The notes under the pieces: generated by a model
What the model was told of the DNA's origin: nothing
What the model saw: only the letters and a program-made list of their open reading frames with translations
The model's database searches: none
Made by a program: the position numbers and the translations under genes
Assembly (NCBI GenBank): GCA_963836265.1
Contig: CAWIIO010000007.1
Coordinates: 156,746 to 220,745, forward strand
Reading direction: 5' to 3'
Source of the DNA: CAIWHR01 sp963836265
Lineage (GTDB): Bacteria; Pseudomonadota; Gammaproteobacteria; Burkholderiales; Casimicrobiaceae
DNA length: 64,000 nt
Part shown: piece after piece, positions 36,241 through 45,062 of the stretch
Layout of the letters: the number at the start of each line of letters is the position of its first letter
How positions within the stretch are numbered: position 1 is the first letter of the stretch

Positions 36241-36279
36241 CGTCGTCCCCGCGGAGGCGGGCTTCGCGGGAATGCCGAC
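36241..36279. repeat. Partial palindromic repeat after ugpQ
   Basis: CGTCGTCCCCGCGGAGGCGG followed by GCTTCGCGGGAATG is a shortened copy of the dispersed repeat. It fills the gap between the convergent ugpQ and MFS genes and may end transcription from both sides. Confidence 0.5.
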
Positions 36280-36281
36280 CG

Positions 36282-37499
36282 CTACGCCGCGGCGGCCACC
36301 CGGCGGTCGATTTCGCGCTCGTCGATCGGCAGGTTGATGATGGCGGCGACGACGCCGAGTGCGATCGACAGGTACCAGACGACGTCGTAGCTTCCCGTCG
36401 TGTCGTAGAGCTTCCCGCCGAGCCACGCGCCGAGGAAGCTGCCGATCTGGTGACTGAAGAACGTCATGCCCGCGAGCATCGCGAGATAGCGCACGCCGAA
36501 GACCTGCGCGACGATGCCGTTCGTCGGCGGCACCGTCGACAGCCACAGGAGCCCGAGCGCGACGGCGAACGCGTAGACGGACAGTGGCGAGAGCGGCAGG
36601 AAGAAGAACAGCGCGATCACGACGGCGCGGCCGAAATAGATGAACGACAGGATGTAGCGTTTCGGCATCCGGCTGCCGAGCCAGCCGGTGGTCCACGTGC
36701 CGACGATGTTCAACAATCCGATGAGCGCGAGCGCGGTTACGGCGACGTGCGGCGGCATCCCTTTGTCGGCGAGATACGCCGGCAAATGCACGCCGATGAA
36801 CACGACCTGGAAGCCGCAGACGAAAAAGCCGATGGTCAGCAGCAAATAGCCGCGATGGCCGATCGCTTCGACGATGGCCTGACCCGCGGACTGCCGGAAC
36901 GCGTGAGCGTGGCCGCCGACGCGGTCGTACATCACGACGGCGAGCGGCGCCATCAACAGGGCGATCGCCGCGAGCACGACGAGTGCACCGTACCAGCCGA
37001 GCGACGACAGCAACACCTGGGTGAGCGGCAGCAACGCGAACTGGCCGAACGATCCCGCGGCTGCCGAAATGCCGAGTGCCATGCTGCGCTTTTCCGGCGG
37101 GTAAGCGCGCCCGAGCACGCCCGCGATCGTCGAGAACGTGACGCCGGAAAGTCCGATTCCGATCAGCACGCCGGCGGTGAGCGCAAGGCCGAGCGGCGTG
37201 CTCGCGTGCGCCATCGTCACGAGGCCCGCTGCGTAGAAGAAACCACAGACGAGAGCGACGCGATGCGCGCCGAAGCGATCGGCCAGCATGCCAGCGAACG
37301 GCGTCGCCGCCCCCCAGACGAGATTCTGCACCGCTATCGCGAACGCGAACGTCTCGCGCCCCCAATGCAGATCGGTGCTCATCGGCTGCAGGAAAAGCCC
37401 GAAGCCGTGCCGTACGCCGAGCGACAGCATCAGCGTCAGGCTGCTCGCAACGAGAACGACGGTCGGCGTGCGCCAACCGGAGCGGGTAACGATGGACAT
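36282..37499 (-). CDS. MFS transporter
   Basis: Inner-membrane facilitator, 405 residues with about 12 hydrophobic helices. It resembles monocarboxylate or oxalate/formate-type transporters: SLGVRHGFGLFLQPMSTDL in helix 1 and PFAGMLADRFGAHRVALVCG after helix 2 (the MFS A-motif). No substrate can be read from it. Downstream of a MarR-type regulator by 15 bases on the same strand, so the regulator probably controls it. Confidence 0.88.
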   Translation of the reverse strand: MSIVTRSGWRTPTVVLVASSLTLMLSLGVRHGFGLFLQPMSTDLHWGRETFAFAIAVQNLVWGAATPFAGMLADRFGAHRVALVCGFFYAAGLVTMAHASTPLGLALTAGVLIGIGLSGVTFSTIAGVLGRAYPPEKRSMALGISAAAGSFGQFALLPLTQVLLSSLGWYGALVVLAAIALLMAPLAVVMYDRVGGHAHAFRQSAGQAIVEAIGHRGYLLLTIGFFVCGFQVVFIGVHLPAYLADKGMPPHVAVTALALIGLLNIVGTWTTGWLGSRMPKRYILSFIYFGRAVVIALFFFLPLSPLSVYAFAVALGLLWLSTVPPTNGIVAQVFGVRYLAMLAGMTFFSHQIGSFLGAWLGGKLYDTTGSYDVVWYLSIALGVVAAIINLPIDEREIDRRVAAAA

Positions 37500-37514
37500 G
37501 GGCTCTCCGTTGCG

Positions 37515-37955
37515 TCACCCGTGGCGCCCGGTGGGCGCAGGATGAAGCGTCTCGATTTCGGCCAACGTGGCGATGAGCGCGGCGAGCTTCCGCCGTCCCA
37601 GCCGCTCGGCGACGCGCGCCTGCGCTCGCTTCCAGTGGGGCTCGGCAGCGCGGATGGCCGCAGTGCCGGCGCGCGTCAGCGCAACCTCGCGGGTGCGGCC
37701 GTCGCGTCCCGGAACGATCTCGACCAAGCCCCGTTCGACGAGGGGATCGAGATTGCGGGACAGCGCCGTCCGGTCCAGGAGCGCAGCCCCGGCAAGCGCC
37801 GTGATTCGCTGGGGTCCCAGCCGGGCGAGCGTACGCAGCAACGAGAACTGGGTGACCCGCAGCCCTGCCGGCGCCATCGCGTCGTCGTAGAGCTGGGTGA
37901 GAGCGCGGCTTGCGCGCCGCAAGCGGCCGCAGGCGCAGGGAACCAGGGAATTCAT
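37515..37955 (-). CDS. MarR family transcriptional regulator
   Basis: Winged helix-turn-helix regulator of 146 residues, the family size. It begins MNSLVPCACGRLRRASRAL; the longer open frame upstream has no family match and runs into the operator region. The recognition part is LAGAALLDRTALSRNLDPLVERGLVEIVPGRD, followed by the wing with DGRTREVALT. Cys residues near the N-terminus (PCAC) are unusual and could be redox-sensing, which is a guess. It precedes an MFS gene, the usual MarR target arrangement, and has a palindrome just upstream of its start. Confidence 0.9.
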   Translation of the reverse strand: MNSLVPCACGRLRRASRALTQLYDDAMAPAGLRVTQFSLLRTLARLGPQRITALAGAALLDRTALSRNLDPLVERGLVEIVPGRDGRTREVALTRAGTAAIRAAEPHWKRAQARVAERLGRRKLAALIATLAEIETLHPAPTGRHG

Positions 37956-37972
37956 CGTTGAGTCGAGAATGC

Positions 37973-37984
37973 GTGCATATGCAC
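37973..37984. promoter_or_regulatory. Candidate MarR operator
   Basis: A perfect 12-bp palindrome, GTGCATATGCAC, lies 18 bases upstream of the marR-type ATG. MarR proteins bind such palindromes in their own promoters. I see no second copy in the window. Confidence 0.55.
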
Positions 37985-38096
37985 TCAAATTCAGTTTAAC
38001 CCGGATTTCGGCGCAAGACAAGGTTCGGAACGCGGCGCTGGCCTGGACTTACCGTTTCGGTGACAATGGGCGCGGAAGCCCCGTAACTGAAGCGTG

Positions 38097-39326
38097 ATGA
38101 TCTCGAACGAATACCTCATTGGCCTCGCCGGGCTTGGGCGGCTGCTCGAATCCGGCATCGATATTTCGGTGCTTGGCCCGCAGCTGCAAACCCGTCTTGC
38201 GAACGATCCGTCCGACGCGAACGCGATGCTCGACGTATCGACGCTGCTTTTCCTTACGGGTCACGCCGGCAATCGACCATTCGCGCTCGACTACCAGCGG
38301 CTCGCGCTGCAGATGCGCCAGGTCTACCGCCTCGCGCCGCCGCGCGATCCCAACTTCCGGCTTCTGGTTCTGATGGCGCCCGGCGACATGACGTCGAACA
38401 CACCCGTCGACTGCCTCCTAGAGGATTCGGACATAACGGTGACGCTGCTTTACGTTCTACCCGGCCGCCCGCTTCCGGCGCCGCTGCCCGAGCACGACGT
38501 GATCTTCGTTGCCATCGGCGAATCGAGTCAGAACCAGACGCTGCTCCGACAGCTCGACGACCTAGCGCTGGCGACTACGAAGCCGATCGTCAATGCGCCG
38601 GATCGGATCGCGCGTATCGTCCGCGATCAGGCCGCCAAGTTGCTCGGGCGGATTCCGGGCACCGTCATGCCGGCAACGGTTCCCGTCGTGCGCCAGGGAC
38701 TAACGATCGTCGCCCAGCGCAACCAGCCAATCAGCGATGTCCTTGACGGGGGACGCTTTCCCATCATTGCTCGCCCGATCGATTCGCAGGGTGGCAAGGA
38801 TCTCGACAAACTCGACAACATCGATGACCTCTCCGCGTACCTCGCCCGGTTGCCGAACGATGCGTTCTTCGTCTCCAACTTCATCGACTATCGTGCCGCG
38901 GATGGGCAGTTCAAGAAACTCCGCGTCGTGCTTGTCGACGGACGGCCTTTCGCGGCTCACATGGGCATCTCCTCGCACTGGATGGTCCATTATGTCAACG
39001 CTCGCATGGACGAGAGCGCCGACAAGCGCCGCGAGGAGGAGCGGTGGTTTGCCACGTTCGATCAGGATTTCGCCGTGAAGCACCGGGAGGCGCTGGCCGC
39101 GATCGGCGACCGGATCGGCCTGGACTACGTCACGATCGATTGCGCCGAGATGCCCGACGGGACACTGCTGATCTTCGAGGTCGACAATGCCGGTGTCGTG
39201 CATGCACTCGACGATCCGAAGATCTTCCCGTACAAGCTGCCCGCGATGCGCAGGGTGTTCGATGCGTTTCGCGCGATGCTTGTTGCCCGCGCGACCGATG
39301 GCGCGGGCAACGCGCGCATCGAATGA
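38097..39326 (+). CDS. ATP-grasp (RimK/glutathione-synthetase-like) protein
   Basis: Protein of 409 residues. The C-terminal half has the ATP-grasp layout: GRFPIIARPIDSQGGKDLDKLD (nucleotide-binding loop), FFVSNFIDYRAADGQFKKLRVVLVDGRPFAAH, and the metal-binding GTLLIFEVDNAGVVHALDD with the Glu and Asn ligands. The N-terminal region (to about 180) is alpha/beta and has no motif I recognise. ATP-grasp enzymes join a carboxylate to a nucleophile through an acyl phosphate, but the substrate is unknown. It is convergent with a giant TPR/glycosyltransferase gene. I infer a shared role from position only; I recall similar neighbours in alphaproteobacteria but cannot verify it. Confidence 0.75.
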   Translation: MISNEYLIGLAGLGRLLESGIDISVLGPQLQTRLANDPSDANAMLDVSTLLFLTGHAGNRPFALDYQRLALQMRQVYRLAPPRDPNFRLLVLMAPGDMTSNTPVDCLLEDSDITVTLLYVLPGRPLPAPLPEHDVIFVAIGESSQNQTLLRQLDDLALATTKPIVNAPDRIARIVRDQAAKLLGRIPGTVMPATVPVVRQGLTIVAQRNQPISDVLDGGRFPIIARPIDSQGGKDLDKLDNIDDLSAYLARLPNDAFFVSNFIDYRAADGQFKKLRVVLVDGRPFAAHMGISSHWMVHYVNARMDESADKRREEERWFATFDQDFAVKHREALAAIGDRIGLDYVTIDCAEMPDGTLLIFEVDNAGVVHALDDPKIFPYKLPAMRRVFDAFRAMLVARATDGAGNARIE

Positions 39327-39391
39327 GGACTGGCATCACGCTGCCGAATCAGCTCAATGTACCTACTGCGGTCTGATTCGGCCAACAGAAG

Positions 39392-39502
39392 GTCGGGGAC
39401 GTCGCGCGGCTCGTTCCGCTCGACACGAGCCGCGATTTGCGCAAGAACGCGGCGAAGCAGCCAGACCGGGTCCGCCGCGCGGTCGGGGCGCGCCCGCCCT
39501 AA
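39392..39502 (+). pseudogene. Truncated paralog of the 98-residue protein at 43783
   Basis: This 37-codon open stretch reads VGDVARLVPLDTSRDLRKNA and ends in TAA. It aligns with residues of the intact small gene at 43783-44079 (EVARIVPLEASRSSRKGASK). The N- and C-terminal parts are missing, and no start codon or ribosome-binding site is seen. It lies between the ATP-grasp gene and the fusion gene, so the two related sequences flank the fusion gene. Confidence 0.5.
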
Positions 39503-39516
39503 CCGCGTGGGTGACA

Positions 39517-42500
39517 TCAAACGCCCGGCTTCTGTGCCCAGAACTTGTACATGCCGGCGAAGGTGTGCGGGAAGTCGGACTCGAACTCGTTCCAGTGATC
39601 CAGATCAGTCTGCGGCTTGTCGCCGGGAAAGCGCGAAGCATATTGTCTGGCGACATCGGGATCGAGAGAAAACGCCTTGAAGTCCAATTTCGTGCTGCGG
39701 AGAAGTTTCTTGATGCGCGGAAGCGTGAGCTGGTGTTCCTGAACGTGAAAGAGCAGATCCCGACAGTCGCTCATCGTGTAAAAATCTCCGGACGCGAGCA
39801 ATTCAGCGAATTGTGGCCCGCGTTCGATCAGGTCCTGGCGGCAGCGACGAATGTCGGGTGCACTCGGGGCATAGCCATGCTTGCGGATTAACTTTCTCGC
39901 GGCTACCACGGTCTTCCGGGCACGTTCACTGTATAGGCCCAGATGGATGACCCCGCGGGGCCGGAGCAGCAATGTCAACTCGTGCAATCCTGCCACCGGG
40001 TCGTCGAGATGGTGTAGCACCCCGACGGAAATCATGACGTCGAACGTCCGGCCAATCGATCGCAGGTTCATGATGTCTGCCTGCGCATATTCGATGTTGG
40101 TCAAGCCAATTTCGCGAGTCTTTCTCTTTGCATAGGCTAGACTCGCGAGGCTTAGATCGACCGCGAGTATTCGCGCGGTGGGAAATTGTTGCGCGGTTGC
40201 AATTGACTCCTGGCCTGTACCACATCCCGCGATTAGGATGTCGATATCACGACCCTTGGCAAGCGGTCGAAATGCCGCGCTTGGAAAACGCTGACGCAAG
40301 TAGTCATCGATCTGCAGCACCTTGCCGGCCGGCGGCAATTTCATCCATCTCGGGTATGGATTTTCCTCGTATTGTTGCCGCACCGAGCTCGAAACGCCGC
40401 CCTCAATGGCGGTGAGCCTGGGCATCGTATCGTGGTAACGCCGTTCTTCGAGCGGCTCGGCGATTTGTTGAACCAGCAGCGCGGCTACCGGTTCCGAGCA
40501 CGGTCGATGCATAACCATTTCGGCGCCAGGTATCGACAGTAACGGAAAATACGAGGCAATCGTCGCGACCCACAATGCCGGAACCGCACTCCCGGACTTG
40601 AGCGTCGCAACGGTTTGATCTCGCAGCGCCGTTGCGCGGGCGAATTCTTCGTCAGCGGCAGAAAAGACGTATTCGTTGATGAAGCATTGGCGGGCGAGGG
40701 CGCAGTAGAAAGTCAACGTCTCGGGCGCAATGTTCGCATCCGCGTCCGGTGCCGTGGCGGCATCCAGCATCGTCCGCCTGACCATGGTGAGGCATCGCTC
40801 CAGGTCGACGTCGCTGGCGGGCGAATTTTCGAGCAGCGTTCGGAGGAGCACATCGTGCGCCAGGGCAGTCGGACCGGCAGACCCGAACAGCTCCGCGCTG
40901 GCCAGTCGTCTGGGCCACGATTTCGATGCGCGCGCGACGCATCCCCCTGTCTTGATATCGGCTTTGACGAGGCTGATGGTTGCCCGCGTCAGCTCCCCTC
41001 TTCCGGCCCAGGGCTCCGCTATCGCTCGGGCAACGAGGCGGCGGACTCCGGCGTCGTTCGTGACCAGCACGCGGTTCTTGATGCACCGGACAAAATTCGT
41101 CTTGAACTCGGGCGCCTCATTGAGCTCGAGCGCACGCCGGTAGCTCGCCACCGCGGCATCGAACAGCCCGAGCTCATTGAGGACGACGCCGAGATTGTTG
41201 TGTGGTTCCGCAAAGTCAGGTTTGATCGAGATCGCATGGCGGTAGCTATCGACGGCCCGATCCAACTGGTGTTGAACCTGGAACACGAGTCCCAGATTGC
41301 AGTACGCCTCGGCAAAGTCCGGTTTGAGGCAAATCGCGGTGCGGTAGCTCGCGATTGCCTCTTCCGATCGACCCATGACTCTGAGGACGTTCGCAGCGCT
41401 GTAGTGCGCTGCGACAAGGTTTGGCTGGAGCTCGGCCGACTTGCGGTAACTCGCGACCGCTTCGTCGAGTTGACCGAGCTCGTTGAGTGCATTCGCGAGA
41501 TTGTAATGGGCAACGACGAGATCGGGCTGCAACGCGAGTGCGCTGCGGTAACTCTCTACGGCTTCGGCGGGTTTGCCTTGCTGGTGTAGCGTCGCCGCCA
41601 GTTCGACGAGCGCCTCTGCGAAATCTGGCTTGAGCGTCAGCGCCTGGCGATAGCTCGCGACCGCCTCGTCGAGCTTGCCTTGCGCTCGCAGCGCATTGCC
41701 GAGGTCGTGGCAACGCTTCGGATCGGATGGATTGCCAGTCCCGGCGCCATCGTCACGTCGTTTCCCCGCCTGTGTGTGGCACCAGTGCTGCCACATGCGG
41801 CGATAGCTACTTTCCAAGGCTTTTGCGAAATTCTCCACGTCCATCAATGACGACAATTCAAGGCGCGCCCGAAGCGACGAACGAATTTCGCGGCGCCATG
41901 GGAGATCCTGCGCGAGACGCACGTTCCTTTCGACGTACTCGGCAAGCGTCGTCGCGATCAGTTCGGGCGTCTGAAGGGAGCGCAGGATGCTGTAGGTTCC
42001 ACGCGCGATGGCCCGGTTTCCTTGCAATCCGACAATCGGCACGCCCATCCAAAGTGTATCGAGCGTGGTCGTCGCCCCATTGTAAGGGAAAGTGTCAAGT
42101 GCAACGTCCACGTCGCCGATCGCGCTGAAGTACTCGAGAATCCCGATGCGGCCATGCAGTGATACGCGTGCTGGTTCGAGTCCACGGCGCCCCAGCCGCT
42201 CGAGGAATGACGATCGCGTTCGGCCTTCGGGAATTCCGTATACTCGCAGCTTTGCCTCCGGTAGCGTTGCCAGCACGTCGCACCAGGTTGCGAGGCAGGC
42301 GTCGCTGATTTTCGCGAATTGGTTGAAGGACCCAAAGACCACTGTGTCGGGATCTTCGGCGTGGGGTTGGGCGGGGACCGGCACCGAGTAAACAGGGGCA
42401 TAGCACCATTGGCTGTTCGGGAGGCGGATCAAGCGTTCCGTGTGCAATGTCTCCGCGGACGGAGACGGGTCTGTATGCGAATCGCAGAGCCGGTAGTCCA

Positions 42501-43716
42501 TCGTCGCCAATCCCGTCGTGTTGAGATATCCCAGCCACGTGACTTGAACCGGGGCGGGCCGATGCGAGAAGACGGGGAGCCGCGATTCCGCGGTGTGCCC
42601 GGAAAGATCCACGAGGATATCAATCCCGTCTTGCCGGATCCGGTCGGCGACGACCGCGTCTGCGAGCCCGACAATCGAATGCCATTGCGGGACGGCGTGC
42701 CTGAGGGTCCGGGTCAGGTCGTCTTCGATGGCATTGTTGGCGTAACAATGCACCTCGAAATGTTCGCGATTATGACGCTCGAGGATCGGACGAAGAAAGA
42801 GGCCCACCGGATGCTGGCGAAAATCCCCGGAGACATATCCAATCCTGAGCGGTCGATCAGGATCGGGTCGATTGGCGAATGCGGTCGGAACAGGCCCGGC
42901 AGACGCATCGATCATCGCGCCGATGCGCCGATGTTCCCGAAAGACCGCTTCCGCGTCGAGATCGTCGCGCAAGTTGAGCGAAAAAAGGAAGACGCTTTCG
43001 GTTTCGGGCGACCTGTCAGTCGATGCGATGGCCGCGCGAAGAAACGGTTCGGCCTCCCGCGCACGGCCCGTCTTGACGTAGATCAAACCAAGCATGCCGT
43101 TCAAAGGGGCAACGTCCGGATTCAACGATTTCGCTCGACGAATCACGTCTTCTGCATCGTCGACGTGCTCCCGTTTGATCAGAAGACCCGCCAGGTTATT
43201 CGCGGCAATCGGCGATTTCGGCCTTAGCTCGAGAGCACGGCGAAGCTGCTCTTCAGCCTCGTTCATGCGGCCCGTGGTTGCCAGGACGTCCGCAAGAAAA
43301 ATTGCCGCATCGGCCATTTCCGGCCTGAGACGAAGCGCTTCGCGCAGCGACCCCTCGGCACGCGCCCAGTTGCTCTTTCTGGCGAGCAGTGCGCCGAGGT
43401 TGTAATGCGCCGGCGCACTGTCCGGAGCTAATCGAAGGGCCGTTTCCTGCGCGGGGATAGCCTCGTCGATCTTGCCCATCAGCTGAAGCGCATTGCCAAT
43501 ATTGACCCAGGCACGCGCGAAGTCCGGCGCGATGCGCGATGCCTGGCGATAGCGCTCTAGCGCCAACTCCAAATCGCCACTGTCTTCAAGCGTGTTGCCT
43601 TGTGCGATCAACTCTTCGGCGCGCTGAATCGATTGCGTCGCAGTCGCTTCGTCCCCTGGCTTTGTGGGCGCGGTAGCGTCCTTGCGGCCAAAGGGCCATT
43701 GTTTCAGGCCGACCAT
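39517..43716 (-). CDS. TPR / GT41 glycosyltransferase / TPR / methyltransferase fusion
   Basis: A 1399-residue protein, unusually large and made of at least four parts. Residues about 30 to 280 are TPR repeats (for example WVNIGNALQLMGKIDEAIPA). About 290 to 660 is a GT41 domain (O-GlcNAc transferase/SPINDLY type: RPLRIGYVSGDFRQHPVGLF, DILVDLSGHTAESRLPVF, ALDTFPYNGATTTLDTLWMG, VPIVGLQGNRAIARG). About 670 to 890 is a second TPR block with five or more repeats (YRQALTLKPDFAEALVELAA). A helical linker follows, with QQYEENPYPRWMKLPP near 1118. From about 1158 is a SAM-dependent methyltransferase (IAGCGTGQES, AVDLSLASLAYA, VGVLHHLDDP). No signal peptide is present. Targets are unknown; GT41 enzymes glycosylate proteins. 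Confidence 0.88.
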   Translation of the reverse strand: MVGLKQWPFGRKDATAPTKPGDEATATQSIQRAEELIAQGNTLEDSGDLELALERYRQASRIAPDFARAWVNIGNALQLMGKIDEAIPAQETALRLAPDSAPAHYNLGALLARKSNWARAEGSLREALRLRPEMADAAIFLADVLATTGRMNEAEEQLRRALELRPKSPIAANNLAGLLIKREHVDDAEDVIRRAKSLNPDVAPLNGMLGLIYVKTGRAREAEPFLRAAIASTDRSPETESVFLFSLNLRDDLDAEAVFREHRRIGAMIDASAGPVPTAFANRPDPDRPLRIGYVSGDFRQHPVGLFLRPILERHNREHFEVHCYANNAIEDDLTRTLRHAVPQWHSIVGLADAVVADRIRQDGIDILVDLSGHTAESRLPVFSHRPAPVQVTWLGYLNTTGLATMDYRLCDSHTDPSPSAETLHTERLIRLPNSQWCYAPVYSVPVPAQPHAEDPDTVVFGSFNQFAKISDACLATWCDVLATLPEAKLRVYGIPEGRTRSSFLERLGRRGLEPARVSLHGRIGILEYFSAIGDVDVALDTFPYNGATTTLDTLWMGVPIVGLQGNRAIARGTYSILRSLQTPELIATTLAEYVERNVRLAQDLPWRREIRSSLRARLELSSLMDVENFAKALESSYRRMWQHWCHTQAGKRRDDGAGTGNPSDPKRCHDLGNALRAQGKLDEAVASYRQALTLKPDFAEALVELAATLHQQGKPAEAVESYRSALALQPDLVVAHYNLANALNELGQLDEAVASYRKSAELQPNLVAAHYSAANVLRVMGRSEEAIASYRTAICLKPDFAEAYCNLGLVFQVQHQLDRAVDSYRHAISIKPDFAEPHNNLGVVLNELGLFDAAVASYRRALELNEAPEFKTNFVRCIKNRVLVTNDAGVRRLVARAIAEPWAGRGELTRATISLVKADIKTGGCVARASKSWPRRLASAELFGSAGPTALAHDVLLRTLLENSPASDVDLERCLTMVRRTMLDAATAPDADANIAPETLTFYCALARQCFINEYVFSAADEEFARATALRDQTVATLKSGSAVPALWVATIASYFPLLSIPGAEMVMHRPCSEPVAALLVQQIAEPLEERRYHDTMPRLTAIEGGVSSSVRQQYEENPYPRWMKLPPAGKVLQIDDYLRQRFPSAAFRPLAKGRDIDILIAGCGTGQESIATAQQFPTARILAVDLSLASLAYAKRKTREIGLTNIEYAQADIMNLRSIGRTFDVMISVGVLHHLDDPVAGLHELTLLLRPRGVIHLGLYSERARKTVVAARKLIRKHGYAPSAPDIRRCRQDLIERGPQFAELLASGDFYTMSDCRDLLFHVQEHQLTLPRIKKLLRSTKLDFKAFSLDPDVARQYASRFPGDKPQTDLDHWNEFESDFPHTFAGMYKFWAQKPGV

Positions 43717-43782
43717 TTGCGCACCTTGCCTCCTCCGGTTAATAATCGTGCGAATCTACCATCTATCGCGAGGCCTGCCCAG

Positions 43783-44079
43783 ATGATACGTAAATGGTTT
43801 GACGCTACTGCGGCAGTCGAGTTTGGCGAACACATGGCGGAAGAAGTCGCCAGGATCGTCCCCCTCGAGGCCAGCCGCAGCTCGCGCAAGGGCGCGAGCA
43901 AGCAACTGGACAAGTTTCAGCGTGCGATTATGCACGCGAGCGACCTCAAGGCGAGGAGCCCTCTGAACGTCTACAAGAAGGCGCGCTGCGCGAATACCCT
44001 GCGTTGGGCGCTGATCGACAAAGGCTATCCGAAGCCATTCGTCGAGGAGGTCGTACGGCTGGTGATTACCAGGCTGTGA
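43783..44079 (+). CDS. Small hypothetical protein beside the GT41 fusion gene
   Basis: Protein of 98 residues that I do not recognise. It starts MIRKWFDATAAVEFGEHMAE and is rich in charged residues (KGASKQLDKFQRAIMH, then NVYKKARCANTLRWALIDKG), with predicted helices and no membrane segment. The start at 43783 is chosen because the open frame further upstream overlaps the 5' end of the divergent fusion gene. A degraded paralog occurs at 39392-39502. Its position next to the GT41 fusion suggests a related role, but this is not shown. Confidence 0.75.
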   Translation: MIRKWFDATAAVEFGEHMAEEVARIVPLEASRSSRKGASKQLDKFQRAIMHASDLKARSPLNVYKKARCANTLRWALIDKGYPKPFVEEVVRLVITRL

Positions 44080-44089
44080 CCAGGTCGAG

Positions 44090-45062
44090 TCACGCCCAAG
44101 CCTTCGCTCGCGCAACGGCCTTCTCCCAACCTGCGCGCAGCTCGCCCGCCCGATCGCGCGACATCGCCGGTTCGAAGCGGCGATCCACCTGCCAGTTCGC
44201 CGCGACGTCGGCGGCGTTCTTCCAGTACCCGACGGCGAGTCCCGCGAAATAGCCGGCACCGAGCGCCGTCGTCTCCAATACCTTCGGCCGAACGACGGGC
44301 ACGCCGAGAACGTCTGCCTGGAATTGCATCAGCAGGTCGTTGGCTGCAGCGCCGCCGTCCACGCGCAGCTCCGCGAGCGTCATCCCGGCGTCGCGCTCCA
44401 TCGCGGCCAGGACGTCGGCGCTCTGGAACGCGATCGCTTCGAGCGCCGCGCGCGCGACGTGACCGCTCGTCGCGCCGCGCGTCAGGCCGAACATCGCGCC
44501 GCGCGCGTAGGCGTCCCAATGCGGCGCGCCCAGGCCGGCGAATGCCGGCACGAGATAGACGCCGCCGTTGTCGGGGACCCTCGCGGCCAGCGCCTCGACC
44601 TCCGCCGCGGAACGGATGAGGCCGAGGCCATCGCGCAGCCACTGCACGACCGCGCCGGCGATGAACACGCTTCCTTCCAGCGCGTAGACGAGGCCGTTGT
44701 CGCGCTGCCACGCGACGGTCGATACGAGATTGTTGGTCGAAGCAACCGAATCGCTTCCGGTATTGAGCAGCATGAAGCAGCCCGTGCCATAGGTGTTCTT
44801 GGCGAGGCCCGGCGCATGGCACGCCTGGCCGAACAGCGCCGCCTGCTGGTCGCCCGCGATTCCGGCGATCGGGATGGCGACGCCGTCGACGTCGGCTTGC
44901 GCACAGATGCCGGACGAGCGCACGACGCCCGGCAGCACCTCGCGTGGGACGTCGAGCAGGCGCAGCAGCTCGTCGTCCCACTCGCCGGTGCGCGTGTTCC
45001 AGAGCATCGTCCGGCTCGCGTTGGAGGGATCGGTGACGTGAAGCGTGCCCCGGGTGAGGCTC
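44090..45062 (-). pseudogene. glpK: Glycerol kinase, C-terminal part only
   Basis: Glycerol kinase phosphorylates glycerol to glycerol-3-phosphate. The frame from about 45062 to the TGA at 44090 reads LTRGTLHVTDPSNASRTMLW through to AWEKAVARAKAWA-type C-terminal sequence, matching residues from about 180 to the end of GlpK. It includes GIAGDQQAALFGQ, KNTYGTGCFMLLNTG and VDGGAAANDLLMQFQADVLG. The N-terminal 170 or so residues, with the phosphate-binding loop, are missing: at about 45062 the sequence changes abruptly to a plus-strand hydrolase gene. An active enzyme cannot be made from this. Proximity to the ugp genes suits glycerol phosphate metabolism. A real truncation or an assembly join would look the same. 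Confidence 0.9.

Noticed and set aside
36200..38000. Long plus-strand frame (755 codons) across ugpQ, MFS and marR
   Set aside because: It is out of phase with ugpQ and antisense to the MFS gene, with composition typical of GC-rich shadows.
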